A stretch of 64,000 bases of DNA, taken from assembly GCF_051401765.1 (NCBI RefSeq), contig NW_027480423.1, positions 2,542,001 through 2,606,000 of the forward strand, in the 5' to 3' direction. The notes below the pieces were generated by a model, which saw only the letters and a list, made by a program, of their open reading frames with translations, was not told the DNA's origin and searched no databases. This document shows, piece by piece, positions 12,302 through 26,484 of the stretch (position 1 is the first letter of the stretch; each line of letters starts with the position of its first letter). A program made the translations under genes and the position numbers. Source of the stretch: Calliopsis andreniformis (taxonomy: Eukaryota; Arthropoda; Insecta; Hymenoptera; Andrenidae).

Positions 12302-14692
12302 TCAACGTCAGAAGCATAAAATACAATATAAATATAACAGTTTTTCCATCGTATAAAACGAATAATAGCAACCAGTGTGAAAGTTATGGTCATTTCTACG
12401 TTCCGGGCAACCTAGGCTTCACCCTAGGGCGTTGTTCCACCAGATCGAATAGTTAGGGCCTAAGAAGTGAACGCCAGAAGCATAAAATTCAATATAAATA
12501 CAACAGTTTTTCCATCATATAAAACGAGTAATTGCAACCAGTATGAAAGTTATGGTCATTTCTAATTTCCGGGCAACCTAGGCTGCACCCTAGGGCGTTG
12601 CTCCAGCAGATTGAATGGTTAGGGCCTTAGAAGTCAATGCCCGAGGCATAAAATGCGATAAAAATACAACAGTTTTTCCATCATATAACAGGAATAATTG
12701 CAACCAGTTCGAAAGTGATGCTCATTTCTACGTTCCGGGCAATCTCGGCTTCACTCTAGGGCGTTGCTCCACCAGATCGAATAGTTAGTGCCTTAGAAGG
12801 CAACGCAAGAAGCATAATATACAATATAAATATAACAGTTCTTCCATCGTATAAACGAATAATAGCATTCATTGTGAAAGTGATGGTCATTTCTACGTTC
12901 CGGGCTACCTAGGCTGCTCTCTAGGGCGTTGCTCCACCAGATCGAATAGGTAGGGCCATAGAAGTCAACGCCAGAAGCATAAAATACAATAATAATGCAA
13001 TAGTTTTTCCATCGTATAGCATGACTGATTGCAACCAGTGCGAAAGTAATGATCATTTCTACGTTCTGGGCAACCTAGGCTTCACTCTAGGGCGTTGCTC
13101 CACCAGATCAAACAGTTAGGGCCTTAGAAGTCAACGCCCGAAGCATAAAATAGAAAATAAATAGAACAGTTTTTCCATCGTATAAAACGAATAATAGCAA
13201 CCAGTGTGAGAGTGATGGTCATTTGTACGTTCCAGGCAACCTAGGCTTCACTCTAGGGCGTTGCTCCACCAGATCGAATAGGTAGGGCCTAAGAAGTCAA
13301 CGCCCGAAGCATAAAATACGATATAAATACAACAGCATTTCCATCGTATTAAATGAATAATTGCAACCTGTGTGAAGGTCATGGTCATATCAACGTTCCG
13401 GGCAAACTAGGCTTCACTGCCGGGCTTTGCTCCACCAGATCGAGATGTTTGGGCCTAAGAAGTCAACGCCCGAAGCATAAAATACGATATAAATACAACT
13501 GCATTTCCATCGTATTAAATGAATAATTGCAAATAGTGTGAAAGTAGTGGTCATTTCTACGTTCCGGGCAACCTAGGCTTCACTGTATGGCGTTCTTCCA
13601 CCACATCGAATAGCTACGGCCTCAGAAGTCCACGCCTGAAGCATAAAAGACAATAAAAATACAACAGTCTTTTCATCGTATAACAGGAATAATTGCAACA
13701 AGCGTGAAAGTAATGATCATTTCGGTGTTTCGGGCATCCTAGATTTAACTCTGAGGCATTGCTCCACCAGATCGAATAATTAGGGCCTTAGAAGTCAACG
13801 CCAGAAGCATAAAATACAATATAAATACAACAGTTCTTCCATCGTATAGAACGAATAATTGCAACCAGTATGAAACTTATGGTCATTTCTACTTTCCGAG
13901 CAACCTAGGCTTCACCCTAGGGCATTCCTCCAACAGATTGAATAGTTAGGGCCTTAGAAGTCAACGCCCGAAGCATAAAATACAAAATAAATAGAACGGT
14001 TTTTCCATTGTATAAAACGAATAATTGCTACGAGTGTAAAAGCTATGGTCATTTCTACGTTCCGGGCAACCTAGGATTCACCCTAGGGCGTTGTTCCACC
14101 ATATCGAATAGTTAGGGCCTAAGAAGTGAACGCCAGAAGCATAAAATGCAATAAAAATACAACAGTTTTTCCATTGTATAGCAGGAATAATTCTCAACCA
14201 GTGTGATAGTAGTGGTCATTTCTACGTTCCGGGCAACCCAGGTTTCACTCCAGGTCGTTGCTCCTCCAGATCGAATAGTTACGGCCTAAGAAGTCAACGC
14301 CAGAAGCATGAAATACGATAAAGATGCAACAGTTTTTCCATCGTATAAAACGAATAATTGCAATCAGTGTGAAAGTTATGGTCATTACTACATTCCGTGC
14401 AACCTAGGCTTCACTCCTGGGCGTTGTTCCACCAGATCGAATAGTTAGGTCCTTAGAAGTCAACGCCAGAAGCATAAAATACGACATAAATACAGCAGCT
14501 GTTCCATCGTATAAAAGGAATGATTGCAAACAGTGTGAAAGTAATGGTCATTTCTACGTTCCGGGCAACCTAGGCTTCACTCTACGGCGTTGTTCCACCA
14601 GATCGAATAGTTAGGGCCTAAGAAGTCAACACCAGAAGAATAAGATACAATAAAAATGCAACAGTCTTTCCATCCTATAACAGGAATAATTG
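12302..14692. repeat. 15-mer HOR unit, copy 2
   Basis: This is nearly identical to copy 1. Differences are single substitutions and the one-base deletion near 12,851. The match breaks near 14,693, where copy 1 reads TTGCTACCAGTGTG and this copy reads TTGCAACCCGTGTG. The copy-1 sequence resumes at ATTGCTACC (15,021, against 12,199 in copy 1; offset 2822 = 17 monomers), so two extra monomers sit between. Confidence 0.87.
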
Positions 14693-15690
14693 CAACCCGT
14701 GTGAAAGTGATGGTCATTTCTACGTTCCAGGCAACCTAGGCTTCACTCTAGGGCGTTGTTCCACAAGATCGAATAGTTAGGGCCTCAGAAGATAACGCCA
14801 GAAGCATAAAATACAATATAAATAGAACAGTTTTTCCATTGTATAAAACGAATAATTGCTACCAGTGTGAAAGTTATGGTCATTTCTACGTTCCGCTCAA
14901 CCTGGGCTTTACTCTAGGACGTTGTTCCACCAGATGGAATAGTTCGGGCCTAAGAAGTCAACGCCAGAAGCATAAAATACGATATAAATACAACAGCTTT
15001 TCCATCGTATAACAGGAATAATTGCTACCAGTGTGAAAGTAATGGTCATTTCTACGTTCCGGGCAACATAGGTTTCACTCTAGGGCGTTGTTCCACCAGA
15101 TCGAATGGTTAGGGCCTAAGAAGTCAACGTCAGAAGCATAAAATACAATATAAATATAACAGTTTTTCCATCGTATAAAACGAATAATAGCAACCAGTGT
15201 GAAAGTTATGGTCATTTCTTCGTTCCGGGCAACCTAGGCTTCACCCTAGGGCGTTGTTCCACCAGATCGAATAGTTAGGGCCTAAGAAGTGAACGCCAGA
15301 AGCTTAAAATACAATATAAATACAACAGTTTTTCCATCATATAAAACGAATAATTGCAACCAGTATGAAAGTTATGGTCATTTCCACTTTCCGGGCAACC
15401 TAGGATTCACCCTAGGGCGTTGCACAAACCGATGGAATAGCTAGGGCCTTAGAAATCAATGCCCGACGTATAAAATGTAATAAAAATACAACAGTTTTTA
15501 CATCCTGTAACAGGAATAGTTGCAACCAGTTTGAAAGTGGTGGTCATTTCCACGTACCGGGCAGCCTAGGCTCCACTCTAGGGAGTGGCTCCACCAGATC
15601 GAATAGTTAGGGCCTTACAAGTCAACGCCAGAAGCATAAAATGCAATAAAAATGCAACAGTTTTTCCATCGTATAACAGGAATAACTGCA
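14693..15690. repeat. Two inserted monomers plus about four monomers of transition
   Basis: Bases 14,693-15,020 hold two monomers absent from the 15-mer. Bases 15,021 to about 15,420 resume the 15-mer sequence seen from 12,199, including ATAGGTTTCACTCTAGG and GAATGGTTAGGGCC. From about 15,420 the monomers are more divergent (GTTGCACAAACCGATGG, CCACGTACCGGGCAGCC). Confidence 0.78.
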
Positions 15691-17190
15691 ACCAGTGTGA
15701 AAGTCCTGGTCATATCTACGTTCCGGGTAACCTAGCTGTCACTATAGGGCGTTGCTCCACCATATGTAATAGCTACGGCCTTAGAAGTCAACGCCAGAAG
15801 CATAAAATACAATAAAAATGCAACCGCTTTTCCATCGTATATCATGACTAATTGCAACCAGTGCGAAAGTAATGATCATATCGACGTTTCGGGCATCCTA
15901 GACTTAACTCTGAGGCGTTGCTCCACCAGATCGAAGAGTTAGGGCCTTAGAAGCCATCGCCAGAAGCATAAACTACAAAATAAATACAACAGTCTTTCCA
16001 TCGTATAAAATGAATAATTGCCTCCTGTATGAAAGTAATGGTATTTCTACGATCCGGGCAACCTCGGATTCGCTCTAGGGCGTTGCTCCACCAGAGAGAA
16101 TAGCTAGGGACTTAGAATTAATCGCCAGAATCATGAAATACAACATAAATACAACAGATTTTCCATCGTATAAAATGAATAATTGCAAGCAGTGTGAAAG
16201 TAATGGTCATTTCTACGTTCCGGACAACCTAGGCTTCACTACAGAGCGTTGCTCCTCCAGATCGAATAGCTAGGGACTTAGAATTAATCGCCAGAATCAT
16301 AAAGTACGATAAATATACAACAGTTTTTCCATCGTATAACAGGACTAATTGCAACCAGTGTGAAAGTTATGGTCATTTCTGCATTACGAGCAACCTAGGA
16401 TTCACTGTAGGGCGTTTTTCCACCAGACCGAGTAGTTAGGGCCTAAGAAGTCAACGCCAGAAGAATAAAATCAATATAAGTACAACAGTTTTTCCATCGT
16501 ATAAAATGAATAATTGCAAATATTGTGAAAGTAATGGTCATTTCTACGATCCGGGCAACCTAGGTGTCACTCTAGGGCGTTGCTCCACCACATCTAATAG
16601 CTACTGCCTTAGAAGTCAACGTCAGAAGCATAAAATACAATATAAATATAACAGTTTTTCCATCGTATAAAACGAATAATAGCAACCAGTGTGAAAGTTA
16701 TGGTCATTTCTACGTTCCGGGCAACCTAGGCTTCACCCTAGGTCGTTGCTCCACCAGGTCAAATAGCTTGCAACTTAGAATTAAACGCCAGAAGCATAAA
16801 CTACAAAATAAATACAACAGTCTTTCCATCGTATAAAATGAATAATTGCCTCCTGTGTGGAAGTAATGGTATTTCTACGATCCGGGCAACCTCGGATTCG
16901 CTCTAGGGCGTTGCTCCACCAGAGAGAATAGCTAGGGACTTAGAATTAATCGCCAGAATCATGAAATACAACATAAATACAACAGATTTTCCATCGTATA
17001 AAATGAATAATTGCAAGCAGTGTGAAAGTAATGGTCACTTCTACGTTCCGGACAACCTAGGCTTCACTACAGAGCGTTGCTCCTCCAGATCGAATAGCTA
17101 GGGACTTAGAATTAATCGCCAGAATCATAAAGTACGATAAATATACAACAGTTTTTCCATCGTATAACAGGACTAATTGCAACCAGTGTG
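15691..17190. repeat. Left part of the 14.6-kb super-unit, with an internal 5-mer duplication
   Basis: ACCAGTGTGAAAGTCCTGG at 15,691 recurs at 30,294, an offset of 14,603 (88 monomers). Inside, AACTACAAAATAAATAC at 15,971 recurs at 16,799 (offset 828, five slightly short monomers). In the second super-copy this 5-mer stretch occurs only once. The monomers are distinctive: TTGCCTCCTGTATG or TTGCCTCCTGTGTGG, ATTAATCGCCAGAATCATG, GGACAACCTAGGCTTCAC, and short units with one-base deletions (GGTATTTCTACG, AAAATCAATATAAG). Confidence 0.87.
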
Positions 17191-20100
17191 AAAGCTATGG
17201 TCATTTCTGCATTCCGAGCAACCTAGGATTCACTCTAGGGCGTTTTTCCACCAGACCGAGTAGTTAGGGCCCAAGAAGTCAACGCCAGAAGAATAAAATC
17301 AATATAAGTACAACAGTTTTTCCATCGTATAAAATGAATAATTGCAAATATTGTGAAAGTAATGGTCATTTCTACGTTCCGGGCAACCTAGGCTTCACTC
17401 TAGGGCGTTGATCCACCAGAGGGAATAGTTAGGGCCTAAGAATTCAACGCCAGAAGGATAAAATACAATATAAGTTCAACAGTTATGGCATCGTATAAAA
17501 TGAGTAGTTGCAAACATTGTGAAAGTACTGGTCATTTCTACGTTCCGGGTAACCTAGGCTTCACTCTATGGCGTTGTTCCACCAGATCGAATAGTTAGGG
17601 CCTAAGAAGTCAACGCCATAAGAATAAAATACAATATAAACATAACAGATTTTCTATCGAATAACACGAATAATAGCAACCAGTGTGAAAGTTATGGTCA
17701 TTTCAACGTTCCGGGCAATCTAGGCTTCACTTTAGGGCGTTGGTCCACCAGATCAATCAGTTAAGGCCTTAGTAGTCAACGCTCGAAGCATAAAATGCAA
17801 AATAAATAGAACAGTTTTTCCATTGCATAAAACGAATAATTGCTACCAGTGTAAAAGTTATGGTCATCTCTACGTTCCGGGCAACCTAGGCTTCACTCTA
17901 GGGCGTTGCTCCACCAGATCGACTAGTTAGGGCCTTCGAAGTCCACGCCAGAAGCGTAAAATACGATAAAGATGCAACAGTTTTTCCATCGTATAAAACG
18001 AATGATTGCAACCAGTGTGAAATTTATGGTCATTCCTACATTCCGAGCAGCCTAGGCTTCACTCTAGAGCGTTGCTCCACAAGATCGAATAGTTAGGTCC
18101 TTAGACGTCAACGCCAGAAGCATAAAATATGATATAAATACAACAGTTTGTCCATCGTAGAACAGGAATAATTGCAACCAGTGTGAAAGTTATGGTCATT
18201 TCTGCGTTCCGGGCAACCTAGGCTTCACCCTAGGGCGTTGCTCCACCTGATCAAACAGTTAGGGCCTTAGAAGTCAATGCCCGAAGCATAAAATACAATA
18301 TAAATACAACAGTTTTTCCATCGAATAAAACGAATAATTGCAACCAGTGTGAAAGTAATGGTCATTTCTACGTTCCGGGCAACCTAGGCTCAACCCTAGG
18401 CCGTTGTTCCACCTGATCGAATAGCTAGGGACTTAGAATTAATCGCCAGAATCATAAAGTACGATAAATATACAACAGTTTTTCCATCGTATAACAGGAA
18501 TAATTGCAACCAGTGTGAAATTTATGGTCATTCCTACATTCCGAGCAACCTAGGCTTCACTCTAGAGCGTTGCCCCACAAGATGGAATAGTTAGGTCCTT
18601 AGACGTCAGCGCCAGAAGCATAAAATACGATATAAATACAACAGTTTGTCCATCGTAGAACAGGAATAATTGCAACCAGTGTGAAAGTTATGGTCATTTC
18701 TACGTTCCGGGCAACCTAGGCTTCACTCTAGGGCGTTGATCCACCAGAGGGAATAGTTAGGTCCTAAGAATTCAACGCCAGAAGGATAAAATACAATATA
18801 AGTTCAACAGTTATTCCATCGTATAAAATGAGTAGTTGCAAACATTGTGAAAGTACTGGTCATTTCTACGTTCCGGGTAACCTAGGCTTCACTCTATGGC
18901 GTTGTTCCACCAGATCGAATAGTTAGGGCCTAAGAAGTCAACGCCATAAGAATAAAATACAATATAAACGTAACAGTTTTTCTATCGAATAATACGAATA
19001 ATAGCAACCAGTGTGAAAGTTATGGTCATTTCAACGTTCCGGGCAATCTAGGCTTCACTCTAGGGCGTTGCTCCACCAGATCGACTAGTTAGGGCCTTCG
19101 AAGTCCACGCCAGAAGCGTAAAATGCGATAAAGATGCAACAGTTTTTCCATCGTATAAAACGAATGATTGCAACCAGTGTGAAATTTATGGTCATTCCTA
19201 CATTCCGAGCAGCCTAGGCTTCACTCTACAGCGTTGCTCCACAAGATCGAATAGTTAGGTCCTTAGACGTCAACGCCAGAAGCATAAAATACGATATAAA
19301 TACAACAGTTTGTCCATCGTAGAACAGGAATAATTGCAACCAGTGTGAAAGTTATGGTCATTTCTGCGTTCCGGGCAACCTAGGCTTCACCCTAGGGCGT
19401 TGCTCCACCTGATCAAACAGTTAGGGCCTTAGAAGTCAATGCCCGAAGCATAAAATACAATATAAATACAACAGTTTTTCCATCGAATAAAACGAATAAT
19501 TGCAACCAGTGTGAAAGTTAACGTCATTTCTACTTTCCGGGCAACCTAGGCTTCACCCTAGGGCGTTGCTCCAACAGATTGAATAGTTAGGGCCTTAGAA
19601 GTCAATGCCCGAAGAATAAAATGCGATAAAAATACAACAGCTTTTCCATCATATAACAGGAATAATTGCAGCCAGTTTGAAAGTGATGGTCATTTCTACG
19701 TTCCGGGCAACCTAGGCTTCACTCTAAGGCGTTGCTCCACCAGATCGAATTGCTAGGGCCTTAGAAGTCAACACCCGAAGCATAAAATACAAAATAAATA
19801 GTACAGTTCTTCCATCGTATAAAACGAATAATTACTACCAATGTTGACGTTATGGTCATTTCTACTTTCCGGGCAACCGAGGCTTGACCCTAGGGCGTTG
19901 TTCCGCCAGATGGAATAGTTAGGGCCTATGAAGTCAACGCCAGAAGCATAAAACACGATATAAATACAACAGTTTTTCCACCGTATAAAACGAATAATCG
20001 CAACCAGTGTGATAGTTATGCTCATTTCTACGTTCCGGGCAACCTAGGCTTCACCCTAGGGCGTTGCTCCAACAGATTGAATAGTTAGGGCCTTAAAAGT

Positions 20101-21837
20101 CAATGGCCGTAGCATAAAATGCAATAAAAATACAACAGTTTTTCCATCGTATAACAGGAATAATTGCTACCAGTGTGAAAGTAATGGTCATTTCTACGTT
20201 CCGGGCAACATAGGTTTCACTCTAGGGCGTTGTTCCACCAGATCGAATAGTTAGGGCCTATGAAGTCAACGTCAGAAGCATAAAATACAATATAAACCTA
20301 ACAGTTTTTCCATCGTATAAAGCGAATAAAAGCAAGCAGTGTGAAAGTTATGGTCATTTCTACGTTCCGGGCAACCTAGGCTTCACCCTAGGGCGTTGTT
20401 CCACCAGATCGAATAGTTAGGGCCTAAGAAGTGAGCGCCAGAAGCATAAAATACAATATAAATACAACAGTTTTTCCATCATATAAAACGAATAATTGCA
20501 ACCAGTATGAAAGTTATGGTCATTTCTACTTTCAGGGAAACCTAGGCTTCATCCTAGGGCGTTGCTCGAACAGATGGAATAGCTAGGGCCCTAGAAGTCA
20601 ATGCCCGACGCATAAAATGCAATAAAAATACAACAGTTTTTACATCCTATAACAGGAATAGTTGCAACCAGTTTGAAAGTGGTGGTCATTTCTACGTACC
20701 GGGCAACCTAGGCTTCACTCTTGGTCGTTGCTCCACCAGATCAAACAGTTAGGGCCTTAGAAGTAAACGCCCGAAGCATAAAATACAAAATAAATGGAAC
20801 AGTTTTTCCATTGTATAAAACGGATAATTGCTACCAATGTGAAAGTTATGGTCATTTCTACGTTCCGGGCAACCTAGGTGTCACTCTAGGGCGTTGCTCC
20901 ACCACATCTAGTAGCTACGGCCTTAGGAGTCAACGCCAGAAGAATAAAATACAATAAAGATGCAACAGCTTTTCCATCGTATAAAACGAATAAATGCAAC
21001 CAATGTGAAAGTTATGGTCATTTCTACTTTCCGGGCAACCTAGGCTTCACCCTAGGGCGTTGCTCCAACAGATCGAATAGCTAGGAACTTAGAAGTCAAC
21101 GCCCGAAGCATAAAATACAAAATAAATAGAACAGTTTTTCCATCATATAAAACGAATAATTGCTACCAGTGTGAAAGTTATGGTCACTGCTACGTTCCGC
21201 GGAACCTAGGCTTCACCCAAGGTCGTTGTTCCACCAGATGGAATAGCTAGGGCCTAAGAAGACAACGCCAGAAGCATAAAATACGATATAAATGCAACAG
21301 CTTTTCCATCGTATAAAACGAATAATTGCAACCAGTGTTAATGTAATGGTCATTTCTACGTTCGGGGCAACCTAGGCTTCACTCTAGGGCGCTGCTCCAC
21401 CACATCGAATAGTTAGGGCCTTAGAAATCAACGCCAGAAGCATAAAATACAATAAAGATGCAACAGTTTTTCCATCGTATAACAGGAATAACTGCAAACA
21501 GTGTGAAAGTAATGGTCATTCCTACGTTCCAGGCAACCTAGGCTCCACTCTAGGGCGTTGTTCCACCAGATCGAATAGTTAGGGCCTAAGAAGTCAACGT
21601 CAGAAGCATAAAATACAATATCATTATAACAGTTTTTCCATCGCATAAAACGAATAATAGCAACCGGTATGAAAGTTTTGGTCATTTCTACGTTCCGGGC
21701 AACATAGGCTTTACTCTAGGTCGTTGCTCCACCAGGTCAAATAGCTAGCAACTTAGAAATAAACGCCAGAAGCATGGAATACAATAAAAATACAACAGTT
21801 TTTCTATCGTATAACAGAAATAATTGCAACCAGTGTG
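17191..21837. repeat. 28-mer HOR unit (4647 bp), copy 1
   Basis: AAAGCTATGGTC at 17,191 recurs at 21,838, exactly 4647 bases later (28 monomers). In every stretch I compared by eye the two copies were identical, including rare variants such as ATCAATCAGTTAAGG, GATTGCAACCAGTGTGAAATT, TCCATCGTAGAACAGG, CTCTACAGCG and CTCTAAGGCG. The near-perfect identity of a 4.6 kb tandem pair implies a very recent duplication. An assembly artefact would look the same. Confidence 0.93.
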
Positions 21838-24800
21838 AAAGCTATGGTCATTTCTGCATTCCGAGCAACCTAGGATTCACTCTAGGGCGTTTTTCCACCA
21901 GACCGAGTAGTTAGGGCCCAAGAAGTCAACGCCAGAAGAATAAAATCAATATAAGTACAACAGTTTTTCCATCGTATAAAATGAATAATTGCAAATATTG
22001 TGAAAGTAATGGTCATTTCTACGTTCCGGGCAACCTAGGCTTCACTCTAGGGCGTTGATCCACCAGAGGGAATAGTTAGGGCCTAAGAATTCAACGCCAG
22101 AAGGATAAAATACAATATAAGTTCAACAGTTATGGCATCGTATAAAATGAGTAGTTGCAAACATTGTGAAAGTACTGGTCATTTCTACGTTCCGGGTAAC
22201 CTAGGCTTCACTCTATGGCGTTGTTCCACCAGATCGAATAGTTAGGGCCTAAGAAGTCAACGCCATAAGAATAAAATACAATATAAACATAACAGATTTT
22301 CTATCGAATAACACGAATAATAGCAACCAGTGTGAAAGTTATGGTCATTTCAACGTTCCGGGCAATCTAGGCTTCACTTTAGGGCGTTGGTCCACCAGAT
22401 CAATCAGTTAAGGCCTTAGTAGTCAACGCTCGAAGCATAAAATGCAAAATAAATAGAACAGTTTTTCCATTGCATAAAACGAATAATTGCTACCAGTGTA
22501 AAAGTTATGGTCATCTCTACGTTCCGGGCAACCTAGGCTTCACTCTAGGGCGTTGCTCCACCAGATCGACTAGTTAGGGCCTTCGAAGTCCACGCCAGAA
22601 GCGTAAAATACGATAAAGATGCAACAGTTTTTCCATCGTATAAAACGAATGATTGCAACCAGTGTGAAATTTATGGTCATTCCTACATTCCGAGCAGCCT
22701 AGGCTTCACTCTAGAGCGTTGCTCCACAAGATCGAATAGTTAGGTCCTTAGACGTCAACGCCAGAAGCATAAAATATGATATAAATACAACAGTTTGTCC
22801 ATCGTAGAACAGGAATAATTGCAACCAGTGTGAAAGTTATGGTCATTTCTGCGTTCCGGGCAACCTAGGCTTCACCCTAGGGCGTTGCTCCACCTGATCA
22901 AACAGTTAGGGCCTTAGAAGTCAATGCCCGAAGCATAAAATACAATATAAATACAACAGTTTTTCCATCGAATAAAACGAATAATTGCAACCAGTGTGAA
23001 AGTAATGGTCATTTCTACGTTCCGGGCAACCTAGGCTCAACCCTAGGCCGTTGTTCCACCTGATCGAATAGCTAGGGACTTAGAATTAATCGCCAGAATC
23101 ATAAAGTACGATAAATATACAACAGTTTTTCCATCGTATAACAGGAATAATTGCAACCAGTGTGAAATTTATGGTCATTCCTACATTCCGAGCAACCTAG
23201 GCTTCACTCTAGAGCGTTGCCCCACAAGATGGAATAGTTAGGTCCTTAGACGTCAGCGCCAGAAGCATAAAATACGATATAAATACAACAGTTTGTCCAT
23301 CGTAGAACAGGAATAATTGCAACCAGTGTGAAAGTTATGGTCATTTCTACGTTCCGGGCAACCTAGGCTTCACTCTAGGGCGTTGATCCACCAGAGGGAA
23401 TAGTTAGGTCCTAAGAATTCAACGCCAGAAGGATAAAATACAATATAAGTTCAACAGTTATTCCATCGTATAAAATGAGTAGTTGCAAACATTGTGAAAG
23501 TACTGGTCATTTCTACGTTCCGGGTAACCTAGGCTTCACTCTATGGCGTTGTTCCACCAGATCGAATAGTTAGGGCCTAAGAAGTCAACGCCATAAGAAT
23601 AAAATACAATATAAACGTAACAGTTTTTCTATCGAATAATACGAATAATAGCAACCAGTGTGAAAGTTATGGTCATTTCAACGTTCCGGGCAATCTAGGC
23701 TTCACTCTAGGGCGTTGCTCCACCAGATCGACTAGTTAGGGCCTTCGAAGTCCACGCCAGAAGCGTAAAATGCGATAAAGATGCAACAGTTTTTCCATCG
23801 TATAAAACGAATGATTGCAACCAGTGTGAAATTTATGGTCATTCCTACATTCCGAGCAGCCTAGGCTTCACTCTACAGCGTTGCTCCACAAGATCGAATA
23901 GTTAGGTCCTTAGACGTCAACGCCAGAAGCATAAAATACGATATAAATACAACAGTTTGTCCATCGTAGAACAGGAATAATTGCAACCAGTGTGAAAGTT
24001 ATGGTCATTTCTGCGTTCCGGGCAACCTAGGCTTCACCCTAGGGCGTTGCTCCACCTGATCAAACAGTTAGGGCCTTAGAAGTCAATGCCCGAAGCATAA
24101 AATACAATATAAATACAACAGTTTTTCCATCGAATAAAACGAATAATTGCAACCAGTGTGAAAGTTAACGTCATTTCTACTTTCCGGGCAACCTAGGCTT
24201 CACCCTAGGGCGTTGCTCCAACAGATTGAATAGTTAGGGCCTTAGAAGTCAATGCCCGAAGAATAAAATGCGATAAAAATACAACAGCTTTTCCATCATA
24301 TAACAGGAATAATTGCAGCCAGTTTGAAAGTGATGGTCATTTCTACGTTCCGGGCAACCTAGGCTTCACTCTAAGGCGTTGCTCCACCAGATCGAATTGC
24401 TAGGGCCTTAGAAGTCAACACCCGAAGCATAAAATACAAAATAAATAGTACAGTTCTTCCATCGTATAAAACGAATAATTACTACCAATGTTGACGTTAT
24501 GGTCATTTCTACTTTCCGGGCAACCGAGGCTTGACCCTAGGGCGTTGTTCCGCCAGATGGAATAGTTAGGGCCTATGAAGTCAACGCCAGAAGCATAAAA
24601 CACGATATAAATACAACAGTTTTTCCACCGTATAAAACGAATAATCGCAACCAGTGTGATAGTTATGCTCATTTCTACGTTCCGGGCAACCTAGGCTTCA
24701 CCCTAGGGCGTTGCTCCAACAGATTGAATAGTTAGGGCCTTAAAAGTCAATGGCCGTAGCATAAAATGCAATAAAAATACAACAGTTTTTCCATCGTATA

Positions 24801-26484
24801 ACAGGAATAATTGCTACCAGTGTGAAAGTAATGGTCATTTCTACGTTCCGGGCAACATAGGTTTCACTCTAGGGCGTTGTTCCACCAGATCGAATAGTTA
24901 GGGCCTATGAAGTCAACGTCAGAAGCATAAAATACAATATAAACCTAACAGTTTTTCCATCGTATAAAGCGAATAAAAGCAAGCAGTGTGAAAGTTATGG
25001 TCATTTCTACGTTCCGGGCAACCTAGGCTTCACCCTAGGGCGTTGTTCCACCAGATCGAATAGTTAGGGCCTAAGAAGTGAGCGCCAGAAGCATAAAATA
25101 CAATATAAATACAACAGTTTTTCCATCATATAAAACGAATAATTGCAACCAGTATGAAAGTTATGGTCATTTCTACTTTCAGGGAAACCTAGGCTTCATC
25201 CTAGGGCGTTGCTCGAACAGATGGAATAGCTAGGGCCCTAGAAGTCAATGCCCGACGCATAAAATGCAATAAAAATACAACAGTTTTTACATCCTATAAC
25301 AGGAATAGTTGCAACCAGTTTGAAAGTGGTGGTCATTTCTACGTACCGGGCAACCTAGGCTTCACTCTTGGTCGTTGCTCCACCAGATCAAACAGTTAGG
25401 GCCTTAGAAGTAAACGCCCGAAGCATAAAATACAAAATAAATGGAACAGTTTTTCCATTGTATAAAACGGATAATTGCTACCAATGTGAAAGTTATGGTC
25501 ATTTCTACGTTCCGGGCAACCTAGGTGTCACTCTAGGGCGTTGCTCCACCACATCTAGTAGCTACGGCCTTAGGAGTCAACGCCAGAAGAATAAAATACA
25601 ATAAAGATGCAACAGCTTTTCCATCGTATAAAACGAATAAATGCAACCAATGTGAAAGTTATGGTCATTTCTACTTTCCGGGCAACCTAGGCTTCACCCT
25701 AGGGCGTTGCTCCAACAGATCGAATAGCTAGGAACTTAGAAGTCAACGCCCGAAGCATAAAATACAAAATAAATAGAACAGTTTTTCCATCATATAAAAC
25801 GAATAATTGCTACCAGTGTGAAAGTTATGGTCACTGCTACGTTCCGCGGAACCTAGGCTTCACCCAAGGTCGTTGTTCCACCAGATGGAATAGCTAGGGC
25901 CTAAGAAGACAACGCCAGAAGCATAAAATACGATATAAATGCAACAGCTTTTCCATCGTATAAAACGAATAATTGCAACCAGTGTTAATGTAATGGTCAT
26001 TTCTACGTTCGGGGCAACCTAGGCTTCACTCTAGGGCGCTGCTCCACCACATCGAATAGTTAGGGCCTTAGAAATCAACGCCAGAAGCATAAAATACAAT
26101 AAAGATGCAACAGTTTTTCCATCGTATAACAGGAATAACTGCAAACAGTGTGAAAGTAATGGTCATTCCTACGTTCCAGGCAACCTAGGCTCCACTCTAG
26201 GGCGTTGTTCCACCAGATCGAATAGTTAGGGCCTAAGAAGTCAACGTCAGAAGCATAAAATACAATATCATTATAACAGTTTTTCCATCGCATAAAACGA
26301 ATAATAGCAACCGGTATGAAAGTTTTGGTCATTTCTACGTTCCGGGCAACATAGGCTTTACTCTAGGTCGTTGCTCCACCAGGTCAAATAGCTAGCAACT
26401 TAGAAATAAACGCCAGAAGCATGGAATACAATAAAAATACAACAGTTTTTCTATCGTATAACAGAAATAATTGCAACCAGTGTG
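21838..26484. repeat. 28-mer HOR unit (4647 bp), copy 2
   Basis: This is the tandem partner of 17,191-21,837. Both ends lie inside a monomer within CAGTGTGAA: copy 1 runs through GTGTGAAAGC into this copy, and this copy ends at GTGTGAAGGTAATGG near 26,485, entering unrelated monomers. It shares with copy 1, but not with the third copy, GGCTCAACCCTAGG (near 23,034), CTCTACAGCG (near 23,871) and CTCTAAGGCG (near 24,370). Confidence 0.93.
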
